Assembly (NCBI GenBank): GCA_905187695.1
Contig: CAJJIY010000017.1
Span: 1-31,658, forward strand
DNA length: 31,658 nucleotides
Source: an uncultured Eubacteriales bacterium
Lineage (GTDB): Bacteria; Bacillota; Clostridia; Oscillospirales; CAG-272
Direction of reading: 5' to 3'
Below the pieces are notes generated by a model. It saw nothing but the letters and a program-made list of their open reading frames with translations. It had not been told where the DNA came from and did not search any database. Numbering within the stretch: the stretch's first letter is position 1; each line of letters opens with the position of its first letter. Positions 7,572 through 13,653 of the stretch are shown here, piece after piece. The position numbers and the translations under genes were made by a program.

Positions 7572-8994
7572 GAGGAAACAGGGAGAAGGAACTCTCCGAC
7601 AAAGAACGGACGGGCGGTGGGAAGGCAGGATCGTTGTAGGCTACAACGGAAAAGGCAATCCCAGGACAAAAAATGTAACCGCAAAAACAAAATACGAGTG
7701 CGAAGAAAAGCTAAAAGCACTGAAAGAAGAGCTCGGCAAGGTAGCCGAGCGTCTCAAGCCGGACATGCCCTTCGGCGATTGGCTGGACTTCTGGTATCAG
7801 AACTTCAGCAAGCCTGCGCTAAGGGAAACCACAAGGGCTGGATATGAAAACTGCATCTATCAGCACATCATCCCGTCCATCGGCACGATACCGCTCTGTA
7901 AGCTCTCGCAGAACGACCTGCAGCAGTTTTACGCAAATCTCAAGAAGAACGGCAGGCTTCAATACTCCGAAACCTGCGGAACCGGGGTATCCAACCGACT
8001 GGTACGCGCCTGTCACGCAAGATGCCGTTCGGCACTTGAAAAGGCGGTGTCAGAAAACCTGATCACAAGGAATCCATCCCTTGGCTGTAAGCTACCGCCC
8101 AAGAAAGGCAGAGAGATGCAGGTGCTGACACCTGCCGAGATCGGCCGCTTCCTCGCACGTGCCAAAGAGGAAGGATACTACGAGCTGTTCCTTCTCGAGC
8201 TGTCCACGGGAATGCGCCGAGGTGAGATACTCGGACTCAAATGGAGTGACCTCAATCTCACCGATGGCAGCCTGCGGATAGCAAGAGAGGTCGTGCCTGC
8301 AGGCGGCAAGATCGTCATACAGCCACCCAAGACCAAGAATTCAATCAGAACCGTCGTGCTACCGCCTTATATGGTAGCCATACTCGCCGATATGAAGAAA
8401 AGCAAGACCTGTGAGTGGATATTTCCATCGCCCGTGAAAGAGGGAGAGCCAAGAAATCCTACGGCGATACACCGCAGATTCAAACTCATACTGGAACGCT
8501 CGGGATGCAAGAATATCCGCTTCCATGACCTGCGTCACACCTTCGCAACCATGGCACTTGAAAACGGAATGGACGTGAAAACCCTATCCGATATGATAGG
8601 ACACATCAGCGCGGAAACGACGCTCAACATATATTCGCATATCACGGATACGATGAGAGCACAAGCCTCGGTCAAGATCGACCGCAAAATCGGCGGTACA
8701 GACGCGACCATGCCCGAAGCCAAGGAAGAACTACGGCAAGTGCAAACGAGCAACATGGACGAGAATTTCGAGCCGTGGCAACCCAAATATCGCAAGCCCG
8801 GCACGGGATGCGTCTATCAGATCAACGACAACCTTTGGGAAGGTAGCTTCTATCCGAGAATGCCCGATGGCAAGCGAAAGAAATTCAACGTATACGCCAA
8901 GACGAGAGAAGAATGCGAGGAAGCACTTGCCAAGATGATAGCCGAAAAGAAAGCGGAGATCGCAGCCGAAAAGGCAAATACAAAAACCGCATAA
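7558..8994 (+). CDS. int: Tyrosine recombinase / integrase with arm-binding domains at both ends (second of pair)
   Basis: The 478-residue protein has an N-terminal AP2-like arm-binding domain (about 7-60), a core-binding domain (about 70-170) and a complete catalytic domain: R220, K258 or K260, H323, R326, H349 and Y359. It is about 85-100 residues longer than its neighbour. The extra C-terminus (about 415-465) repeats the N-terminal domain. GEGTLRQRTDGRWEGR and GTGCVYQINDNLWEGS align, and so do AKTKYECEEKLKAL and AKTREECEEALAKM. A second DNA-binding domain could let one subunit bridge different arm sites, which is inference. GGAGGAAACAG precedes its ATG inside the first integrase gene. Confidence 0.93.
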   Translation: MAKNKRKQGEGTLRQRTDGRWEGRIVVGYNGKGNPRTKNVTAKTKYECEEKLKALKEELGKVAERLKPDMPFGDWLDFWYQNFSKPALRETTRAGYENCIYQHIIPSIGTIPLCKLSQNDLQQFYANLKKNGRLQYSETCGTGVSNRLVRACHARCRSALEKAVSENLITRNPSLGCKLPPKKGREMQVLTPAEIGRFLARAKEEGYYELFLLELSTGMRRGEILGLKWSDLNLTDGSLRIAREVVPAGGKIVIQPPKTKNSIRTVVLPPYMVAILADMKKSKTCEWIFPSPVKEGEPRNPTAIHRRFKLILERSGCKNIRFHDLRHTFATMALENGMDVKTLSDMIGHISAETTLNIYSHITDTMRAQASVKIDRKIGGTDATMPEAKEELRQVQTSNMDENFEPWQPKYRKPGTGCVYQINDNLWEGSFYPRMPDGKRKKFNVYAKTREECEEALAKMIAEKKAEIAAEKANTKTA

Positions 8995-9002
8995 ACGAAA
9001 CA

Positions 9003-9033
9003 GAGGGCTGACGGAAAACAATCGTCAGCCCTC
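9003..9033. other. Perfect 11-bp stem-loop downstream of the integrase pair
   Basis: GAGGGCTGACG (9003-9013) pairs completely with CGTCAGCCCTC (9023-9033). It sits 6-9 bases after the stop of the second recombinase. Neither strand shows a T-run, so its terminator function is uncertain. It may mark or lie near the right end of the element. Confidence 0.6.
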
Positions 9034-9203
9034 AAAAATTGCGGTGCAGAAAGCAAAGAAAAAGGCTTCGAAAATTGCTTTCCAAAGCCAAATTTGGTAC
9101 GAGTGTTCATAACAGACTTACAAAAAGACGGTCGGACATATTCCTTTCGTGCCGGTTTTGCCTGTGATACAAGTGAAAAACGAAATTTGAAAGGAAACGG
9201 ATT

Positions 9204-9563
9204 ATGAAAATTACTTACACAGAAAGTAAAAACGGCATCTATTATCCCAAGCTGACTTTGCCGGCAAGTTCAACACATTCCATCAGCAAATATGGTCGGT
9301 TATATCTTGACTATCTAAAGAAACATCGGCGGGGTACATATACAACGCTCCTGGCAGAAAATCGTCTGAATGAGCAGTTACATCAGGTCGATATTGAGGC
9401 AAGGGAGGCGGTTTTGAAGATCACAGAGGAACACGCTACTGCACGGGGGATTGACGAGCACCTGAAAACCGCTGATCCCATCCGATGGGTACAGGAGATG
9501 AATGCTGCCAAGCATGATGCGGAGGAAATCGTACTTCAGGATTTCTATGAGCAAATCCGATAA
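9204..9563 (+). CDS. TnpV-like transposon-encoded protein
   Basis: This 119-residue protein has an N-terminal segment of the form YY-P-LTLP followed by a YGRLYLDYLKKHRRGTYTTLL block (about 30-50), then HLKTADPIRWVQEMNAAKHDAEEIV near the C-terminus. The layout of a short strand, a Y-L-K-E-H-R-like helix and a W-V-Q-x-M-N motif is that of TnpV proteins found on Tn4451-type and other clostridial transposons. Their function is unknown. GAAAGGAAACGG precedes the ATG. No resolvase/TnpX partner is present here, so the gene appears to be a passenger or remnant. Confidence 0.65.
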   Translation: MKITYTESKNGIYYPKLTLPASSTHSISKYGRLYLDYLKKHRRGTYTTLLAENRLNEQLHQVDIEAREAVLKITEEHATARGIDEHLKTADPIRWVQEMNAAKHDAEEIVLQDFYEQIR

Positions 9564-9633
9564 ACAATAACGCAAACAACCGCTACATACCCGGCTCAGA
9601 AATGTGCCGGGTGTGTGGCGGCATTGTTTATCT
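9562..9633. other. Long imperfect stem-loop after the TnpV-like gene
   Basis: TAAACAAT at the left pairs with ATTGTTTA at the right. An inner 17-base arm ending in ACCCGGC pairs with GCCGGGT and its flank at 14 of 17 positions, around a loop TCAGAAATGT. There is no T-run on the plus strand. It could be a weak transcription stop or a recombination-related structure. Confidence 0.5.
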
Positions 9634-9646
9634 ATCGGGAACGGGC

Positions 9647-9675
9647 TTGAAGTCAAAAACGAAAAATGATATAAT
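9647..9675 (+). promoter_or_regulatory. Promoter of the third integrase
   Basis: TTGAAG (9647-9652) and TATAAT (9670-9675) have a 17-bp spacer. Transcription would start near 9682 and read through the hairpin at 9715-9739 before the integrase ATG at 9763. Confidence 0.65.
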
Positions 9676-9714
9676 TTATATTGTTATATGGTTTTTTACG
9701 ATAGGTTACTGATT

Positions 9715-9739
9715 GCCGCACGGTTGTGCGGCATTTTTC
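9715..9739 (+). terminator. Terminator-like hairpin in the integrase leader
   Basis: GCCGCAC and GTGCGGC form a 7-bp stem around GGTT, followed by ATTTTTC. It lies between the promoter at 9647-9675 and the integrase start, so it would act as an attenuator rather than as the end of a gene. Confidence 0.6.
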
Positions 9740-9762
9740 ATTAGAGAGGGGATTTTTGAAAA

Positions 9763-10686
9763 ATGAAGGTCAAGGAATGGTTACCGGTATGGCTTGAAAA
9801 TTATGTGAAACCGACAGCAAAAGAGAAAACTTATACTCGTTATTCCGAGGTCGTGACACATCACTTGATACCGCGTATCGGGGAATTGGGGATGTCGGAG
9901 GTCACGCCGCTGACGCTGCAACAGATGGTAACGGAACTTTCCGCGCATGGCAATCTTCGGACCGGCGGCGGACTGTCTGCCAATACGGTGAATGCGATCG
10001 TCACGGTGATACAAGCCGCTTTGCAGGTGGCGTATCGCCTCGGCTATCTTCCGGAATATACCGCCGATAAGGTAAAGCGCCCGAAGGCGGCGGAAAAGCA
10101 AATCGAGTGTTTTACGGTAGAGGAGCAGAAAAAGATCGAGGCGGCAGCACTTGCCGACAGGCGCACGAAGATGTTCGGAATCGTGCTTTGTCTTTACACC
10201 GGGTTGCGCATCGGGGAACTACTCGCGCTTGAGTGGTCTGACATCGATTTTGCAAAAGGCGAGATTTCCGTAAATAAAAGTTGTCATGACAGCAAAAAAG
10301 ACGGCAAATACTGCCGTCTGACAGAAGTACCGAAAACGCCGACCTCCCGTCGTATTGTCCCCATTCCGAAGCAACTATTGCCGCTTCTGCGGGAGCAAAA
10401 GAAAAAGTCCTCCTCCGTCTTTGTTGTCGGAGAGGACAAGGTGCAGACGGTGCGCTCTTATCAGTACAGTTTCAGTTTATTGCTCCGTCGGATCGGCGTT
10501 CCGCATCGCGGGTTTCACGCCCTGCGGCATACCTTTGCCACCCGCGCGCTGGAGTGCGGCATGGATGTCAAAACGCTGTCGGAAATCCTCGGTCACAAGA
10601 ACCCGACGGTCACGCTGAACCGCCATGTTCACAGCCTTATGCTGCATAAACATGAGATGATGAACCGCCTCGGGAAATTGCTTTGA
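9763..10686 (+). CDS. Tyrosine recombinase with the catalytic tyrosine replaced by histidine
   Basis: The 307-residue integrase lacks the N-terminal AP2-like domain. A SAM-like core-binding domain covers about 1-105 and the catalytic domain about 115-300. R149 in TGLRIGE, K191 in VPKTPTSRR, H252 and R255 in HALRHTFATRA, and H278 in LGHKN are all present. In the final motif TLNRHVHSLM, residue 288 is His (codon CAT, 10624-10626) where family members normally have TAT for Tyr. Without this nucleophile the enzyme should not cleave DNA, so it is probably an inactive relic or a DNA-binding protein only. The weak AGAGAGGGG site precedes the ATG. Confidence 0.88.
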   Translation: MKVKEWLPVWLENYVKPTAKEKTYTRYSEVVTHHLIPRIGELGMSEVTPLTLQQMVTELSAHGNLRTGGGLSANTVNAIVTVIQAALQVAYRLGYLPEYTADKVKRPKAAEKQIECFTVEEQKKIEAAALADRRTKMFGIVLCLYTGLRIGELLALEWSDIDFAKGEISVNKSCHDSKKDGKYCRLTEVPKTPTSRRIVPIPKQLLPLLREQKKKSSSVFVVGEDKVQTVRSYQYSFSLLLRRIGVPHRGFHALRHTFATRALECGMDVKTLSEILGHKNPTVTLNRHVHSLMLHKHEMMNRLGKLL

Positions 10687-10688
10687 TA

Positions 10689-10717
10689 TTTTCACCTATT
10701 ACTCTAATAGGTGAAAA
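10689..10717. repeat. 29-bp perfect inverted repeat, site 1
   Basis: TTTTCACCTATTA (10689-10701) and TAATAGGTGAAAA (10705-10717) are perfect 13-bp arms around CTC. It starts two bases after the integrase stop. Related sites lie at 10729-10757 and 10841-10859. It may be an operator or a recombinase binding site. Confidence 0.8.
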
Positions 10718-10728
10718 ATACGCCCTAT

Positions 10729-10757
10729 TTTTCATCTATTAGAGTTATTTTTGAAAA
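10729..10757. repeat. Degenerate copy of the inverted repeat, site 2
   Basis: TTTTCATCTATTA matches the left arm of site 1 at 12 of 13 positions. After GAG, the right arm TTATTTTTGAAAA matches at about 9 of 13. The centre is 40 bp from that of site 1. Confidence 0.5.
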
Positions 10758-10795
10758 AATCAATTGTTTTTGACAGTATAATCTTGGCAATTATA

Positions 10796-10824
10796 TTGAC
10801 TTTTTGGCGTTTTACTGATATAAT
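10796..10824 (+). promoter_or_regulatory. Strong promoter of the small gene at 10884
   Basis: TTGACT (10796-10801) and a perfect TATAAT (10819-10824) are 17 bp apart. The inverted repeat at 10841-10859 lies just after the expected start point, as a repressor site would. Confidence 0.75.
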
Positions 10825-10840
10825 AAAATAGAAGTTGTGT

Positions 10841-10859
10841 ACCTATTATAGTAATAGGT
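10841..10859. repeat. Inverted repeat, site 3, likely operator
   Basis: ACCTATTA and TAATAGGT are perfect arms around TAG. The sequence shares ACCTATTA-N3-TAATAGGT with site 1. It lies about 10-28 bases after the predicted transcription start and before the ribosome binding site of the gene at 10884. Confidence 0.65.
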
Positions 10860-10883
10860 GAAAAAAGAAAAGAGGTAATTGAA

Positions 10884-11093
10884 ATGAACCAATTCATTAA
10901 ACACGGAGTATACCCTTACCGTTATAAGAATCAGGGCAAGCAAGAAGATTTTGAATATGATGTGTATCAAGTAGAGCGCAATGCATATGAGTATCGATTT
11001 GTTGATAGCAGAATAAAAACATTTGTTTCCAATGATCCGGATGACACTACGGTCGGTATAAAAATATATCAGGCGTTGGAATTCCGTATGTGA
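10884..11093 (+). CDS. Small hypothetical protein (69 aa)
   Basis: This soluble 69-residue protein begins MNQFIKHGVYPYRYKN and is rich in Tyr, Asp and Lys with a charged middle. The start has AAAGAGGTAATTGAA upstream and the gene sits behind a near-consensus promoter and a palindromic operator-like site, so it is very probably expressed. I recognize no family. The context downstream of an integrase with repeated operator-like sites is typical for a small cargo or regulatory gene of a mobile element. Confidence 0.6.
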   Translation: MNQFIKHGVYPYRYKNQGKQEDFEYDVYQVERNAYEYRFVDSRIKTFVSNDPDDTTVGIKIYQALEFRM

Positions 11094-11112
11094 GAAAATA
11101 AACGAGGCAATT

Positions 11113-11163
11113 ATGGAACAAATTGATTTGAAACACTTAATAGAACAGTATTACGGTAGTTAA
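11113..11163 (+). CDS. Possible 16-residue peptide or gene fragment
   Basis: ATG at 11113 opens a 16-codon frame (MEQIDLKHLIEQYYGS) with AACGAGG 5-6 bases upstream. It is probably a truncated gene start or a micro-peptide; nothing more can be said. Confidence 0.25.
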   Translation: MEQIDLKHLIEQYYGS

Positions 11164-11245
11164 AGGCTACGCATTTCAAAATTGCAAGAACTTGAAAAAT
11201 GTTATCCTTGAATTGGTAATTAGTAATAGAGGTACAAATAATCGC

Positions 11246-11386
11246 ATGATAATTTTATTGATTCTGTTTTTTATAATCCGACGATGTTGGAAAGACTCTA
11301 AAGAGATGTGCGGAAAAATCGAAGCAATTGCGTTTTGGGTTTTATTAGCCGCTGATTTCTTTCTGATTTTCTACTTTTCGAAGTAG
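11246..11386 (+). CDS. Small two-segment membrane protein (46 aa)
   Basis: From ATG 11246 the frame gives a 46-residue peptide starting MIILLILFFIIRRCWKD, with a second hydrophobic stretch AIAFWVLLAADFFLIFYF. It thus has two membrane segments joined by a short charged loop. The frame is also open upstream to a TTG at 11192; the ATG is preferred because of AGAGGT about 12 bases before it and because the extension is hydrophilic. It is the first of three successive tiny hydrophobic frames. The family is not recognized. Confidence 0.45.
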   Translation: MIILLILFFIIRRCWKDSKEMCGKIEAIAFWVLLAADFFLIFYFSK

Positions 11387-11403
11387 AAAGGGGTGATAAG
11401 AAC

Positions 11404-11571
11404 TTGATAATTCTGTTAGTGTTAGGATTATTATTGATACCAATTATAAAAGAAATTAAAAAAGGTGACGGCGGAATAATCGTTGTCATCATCATAATTC
11501 TTTTGTTTATTTTCTCGATTTGGCTGGGAATTAAGTTGGACCCAGGAAGCGTCGAATATATCTTCAATTGA
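11404..11571 (+). CDS. Small membrane peptide (55 aa, TTG start)
   Basis: A TTG start follows AAAGGGGTG by about 7 bases. The 55-residue product begins LILLVLGLLLIPIIKEIKKG after its initiator, has a short charged loop with GDGG, then a second hydrophobic segment IIVVIIIILLFIFSIWLGI and a short polar tail. Two membrane spans are likely. The non-ATG start lowers confidence; the clear ribosome binding site raises it. Confidence 0.4.
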   Translation: MIILLVLGLLLIPIIKEIKKGDGGIIVVIIIILLFIFSIWLGIKLDPGSVEYIFN

Positions 11572-11585
11572 AAGGAGATGGTGTA

Positions 11586-11654
11586 ATGAGCGGTTTTGGC
11601 ATTATTGTGGTAATAGTATTGATATTAGCCTTTATAGAACTCCATAAAATGTAG
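11586..11654 (+). CDS. Single-span membrane micropeptide (22 aa)
   Basis: ATG 11586 follows AAAGGAGATGGTGTA, and the 22-codon frame encodes MSGFGIIVVIVLILAFIELH plus two residues, one membrane span with a short tail. Its ribosome binding site overlaps the stop of the preceding 55-aa frame, suggesting co-translation. Tiny single-span peptides of this size may be toxins of type I toxin-antitoxin systems or modulators of membrane proteins; neither is shown here. Confidence 0.4.
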   Translation: MSGFGIIVVIVLILAFIELHKM

Positions 11655-12049
11655 TTAATAGGGATATATGTGTTATTAAATTTTCCGGATGAGAATAAGT
11701 AAAGAACATAAGAATGGAAGATGCCTTGCTAATATAGATCAATTATAGATCAATAAAGAGTAAATTACAACGACTACATGGACAAGATGTTACGCTCGGT
11801 GGAGATGTTACGGAAATCGGCTGGAGCAGGGAATTTTGACTTTTTCTCCGGTATAAATCATTTTATGGCACCCGATCGGCAACGGTCGGGTGCTTTTTCT
11901 ATACCCATTCATCCTGATATTGAGGCTTGTTTTTGCGCTGGCTCAAAAATTTTTGCAAATATTTTCTTCGAAAACCTTACATTCAGGGGTTGAAATGTCG
12001 GTATAGTGAAGGGCTGACATTTATGCTGAAACTCAACTAACAGCCAAAA
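11655..12049. other. Non-coding stretch with tandem repeat, gene remnant and hairpin
   Basis: TATAGATCAAT occurs twice in tandem near 11733-11754. After it a frame without a start codon reads ...GQDVTLGGDVTEIGWSREF and stops near 11839, which looks like the tail of a deleted gene. A terminator-like hairpin follows at 11868-11898. I see no convincing intact gene; the 71-aa frame at 11778-11993 runs through the hairpin and has no ribosome binding site. Confidence 0.4.
11868..11898 (+). terminator. Rho-independent terminator
   Basis: GCACCCGA pairs with TCGGGTGC around TCGGCAACGG and is followed by TTTTTC. It probably ended the deleted gene whose tail lies just upstream. Confidence 0.7.
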
Positions 12050-12078
12050 TCAAAAAAGCCTTATAAATCAAGGCTTTC
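12050..12078 (-). terminator. Second terminator of the tRNA-Pro transcript
   Basis: On the minus strand AAAGCCTT and AAGGCTTT form an 8-bp stem around GATTTAT and are followed by more T residues. It backs up the terminator at 12081-12135. Confidence 0.6.
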
Positions 12079-12080
12079 CA

Positions 12081-12135
12081 ATAAAAAACAAGCACCGCTT
12101 TTACGATACGGTGTCGTATCATAATTACGGTGCTT
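12081..12135 (-). terminator. Terminator of the tRNA-Pro transcript
   Basis: On the minus strand AAGCACCG pairs with CGGTGCTT, with an inner stem GATACG/CGTATC, followed by GTTTTTTATT. It begins four bases after the encoded CCA end of the tRNA. Confidence 0.85.
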
Positions 12136-12138
12136 ATT

Positions 12139-12413
<275 letters not shown>

Positions 12414-12452
12414 TCCCGAACGTAGCGCTCTACCAAACTGAGCCACACCTCG
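12414..12452 (-). pseudogene. Orphan 5' half of tRNA-Pro(CGG)
   Basis: These 39 bases are identical to the first 39 bases of the intact tRNA at 12139-12215 (acceptor 5' strand, D arm, anticodon stem 5' strand and loop). The 3' half is absent: after the loop the sequence continues GCAAATCACC. It cannot fold into a tRNA. Confidence 0.9.
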
Positions 12453-12651
12453 ATGGTGGTTTTTTTCAATTTTTCTGTAAGTGGTCAAACATGTGGTCAG
12501 ACCACTTACATCGGGAATTTTATTCAATTGTTTACTGCCGAATTATGCAGTGTTTTCAAGGGTTTTGTTCAGTGTTTGCAAGGACTTTTGTGATTTTGCC
12601 ATTGGCGCAAAGCGCCCTTTTGCCCTCGGGGGCTCCCCGACGGTGATTTGC
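12414..12651. repeat. Tandem repeat unit 2 (238 bp) with orphan tRNA-Pro(CGG) 5' half
   Basis: It is the same sequence as unit 1 with one extra T. The tRNA half at 12414-12452 (minus) ends after the anticodon loop TTCGGGA and runs into the spacer of unit 1 instead of the 3' half. Inverted-repeat arms are at 12477-12486 and 12500-12509. Confidence 0.95.
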
Positions 12652-12690
12652 TCCCAAACCAAGCGCACTACCAAGCTGTGCTACACCCCG
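12652..12690 (-). pseudogene. 5' half of a tRNA-Pro(TGG) broken after the anticodon loop
   Basis: On the minus strand the acceptor strand CGGGGTG, a D arm GCAC/GTGC and the stem strand CTTGG precede the loop TTTGGGA, with anticodon TGG. The expected CCAAG that would close the stem is missing; the spacer GCAAATCACC follows. The half is 39 bases long, cut at the same point as the CGG half. It lies first behind the tRNA promoter, so the ancestral operon probably began with an intact tRNA-Pro(TGG). Confidence 0.85.
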
Positions 12691-12735
12691 TGATATTTGG
12701 TTTTTGCGGTGATACCGTCTGCAAAAGCAAGTGTT

Positions 12736-12764
12736 ATTATAGCACGGCGGTTCTTACTTGTCAA
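12736..12764 (-). promoter_or_regulatory. Consensus promoter of the tRNA-Pro locus
   Basis: On the minus strand TTGACA (12764-12759) and TATAAT (12741-12736) have a 17-bp spacer, a perfect consensus as expected for a stable-RNA gene. Transcription would start near 12729, pass both broken halves and the intact tRNA, and stop at the tandem terminators. Confidence 0.85.
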
Positions 12765-12908
12765 GCCTTTTCCGCTTTTTTCTTTTCCTTTTTAATGTCG
12801 GCGCGGATTTTTGGGAGTGGTTTTTTAAAATCCGCGGCATAAGCGCGTTGTTTCGGGTTATACTCAGCATGGAGAATGAAGCGGCCGGTCGCCGCGGAAA
12901 GGGAATGA

Positions 12909-13550
12909 ATGAAATTGGAAGAAAGAAAGGCTGTTGCATCACTGGGTCTATTGAGTGCCGTGCTGGCGCTTTACCTCTTTTTTTGGAAGCTGTCGGAGAC
13001 CTTTTTCCCGCTTCCGATTCATTTTTACGCCAGACTGATTGAAGTGCTCGCGCTGGCGCTTTTTGCAACGCTTGCGGTGTTCGCGCCGATGTCTTTTTCG
13101 GAAATGGGGATTCTGGTGCCGCGCCGGACGCTTTTCCGTTCGCTCCTCCTTGGCGGAATGCTTTCGCTTGTTTTTGTGGGTATATTGATTCAGGCGCGAT
13201 TGCTCCGTGGCGGCGTGCCCGGACAGTCGTTTTTTTCGCTGGCGCTTTCGGGAGATATTGCCCGGTGCACCTATTTTTTAGTGGCGCCCATGCAGGAAGT
13301 GCTGGCCAAAAGCGCGCTTTTATATGCCTTTGAACTGATTTTCGGGCGACGGCATCCGCGGGCGGCGGTGGTCGCCTCGGCGCTTTCTTTCGGCGCGTTC
13401 CATGTGGTTTACGGGTTCCGGATGATGGTATTGGCGGCGCTGCTGTCGCTTGTGACAGGTTGGCTTTTTCACCGGGAACGCTGTGTGTGGGGATGCGCAC
13501 TGCTTCATTTTACCTGCGGTTTTTTCCCGGCCTGTTTTGGGTTTGCCTGA
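12909..13550 (+). CDS. CPBP (Abi/Rce1-like) family intramembrane protein
   Basis: The 213-residue, very hydrophobic protein has about six to seven membrane segments. The three conserved CPBP blocks can be recognized: APMQEVLAKS with E130 and K134 (most members have EExxxR), FGAFHVV with H165, and LLHFTCG with H200. CPBP proteins are membrane metalloproteases related to the CAAX protease Rce1 and are often linked to bacteriocin immunity or protein export. The deviation in block 1 leaves activity uncertain. GGAAAGGGA lies about 5 bases before the chosen ATG. Confidence 0.7.
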   Translation: MKLEERKAVASLGLLSAVLALYLFFWKLSETFFPLPIHFYARLIEVLALALFATLAVFAPMSFSEMGILVPRRTLFRSLLLGGMLSLVFVGILIQARLLRGGVPGQSFFSLALSGDIARCTYFLVAPMQEVLAKSALLYAFELIFGRRHPRAAVVASALSFGAFHVVYGFRMMVLAALLSLVTGWLFHRERCVWGCALLHFTCGFFPACFGFA

Positions 13551-13564
13551 AACGCGCGTTTCTC

Positions 13565-13593
13565 TTGATTTTCTCTCATAAATATGATAAAAT
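13565..13593 (+). promoter_or_regulatory. Promoter upstream of the DUF6472-like gene
   Basis: TTGATT (13565-13570) and TAAAAT (13588-13593) are separated by 17 bp. The small cysteine protein gene starts at 13654. Confidence 0.5.
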
Positions 13594-13653
13594 AAAGTGA
13601 GAGTTGCGGATCTTTCGGGTTCGGAATTCTGAAAATCGGAAAGGAGAAGCGCG

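Larger units (their letters stand above)
1..9040. mobile_element. Integrative mobilizable element, right part (left end outside window)
   Basis: The region encodes, all on the plus strand, a polymerase-like protein, an excisionase-like HTH protein, a probable oriT, a ribbon-helix-helix accessory protein, a MobP-type relaxase and two tyrosine recombinases. There are no conjugation (type IV secretion) genes in the visible part, so it would be mobilized by a helper element unless such genes lie to the left. The right limit is placed near the perfect 11-bp stem-loop at 9003-9033 just after the last integrase. No attachment-site pair can be shown because the left end is missing. Confidence 0.75.
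9040..12050. mobile_element. Decaying mobile segment between the element and tRNA-Pro
   Basis: It contains a TnpV-like gene, an integrase lacking its catalytic tyrosine, repeated inverted repeats, several very short genes and gene fragments, and AT-rich DNA unlike the GC-rich chromosome right of 12770. This combination suggests remnants of one or more older insertions next to the tRNA-Pro locus. The exact ends are not visible. Confidence 0.4.

Noticed and set aside
6390..10686. A recombinase-in-trio (RIT) element
   Set aside because: Only two recombinase genes overlap; the third is 770 bp away, separated by a TnpV-like gene, lacks the AP2 domain and has lost its catalytic tyrosine.
10689..10859. 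CRISPR-like repeat array
   Set aside because: Only three unevenly spaced, diverged palindromes exist and there are no cas genes; operator or recombinase sites fit better.
11778..11993. 71-residue open frame
   Set aside because: It reads through a strong terminator hairpin, has no ribosome binding site and no recognizable protein features.
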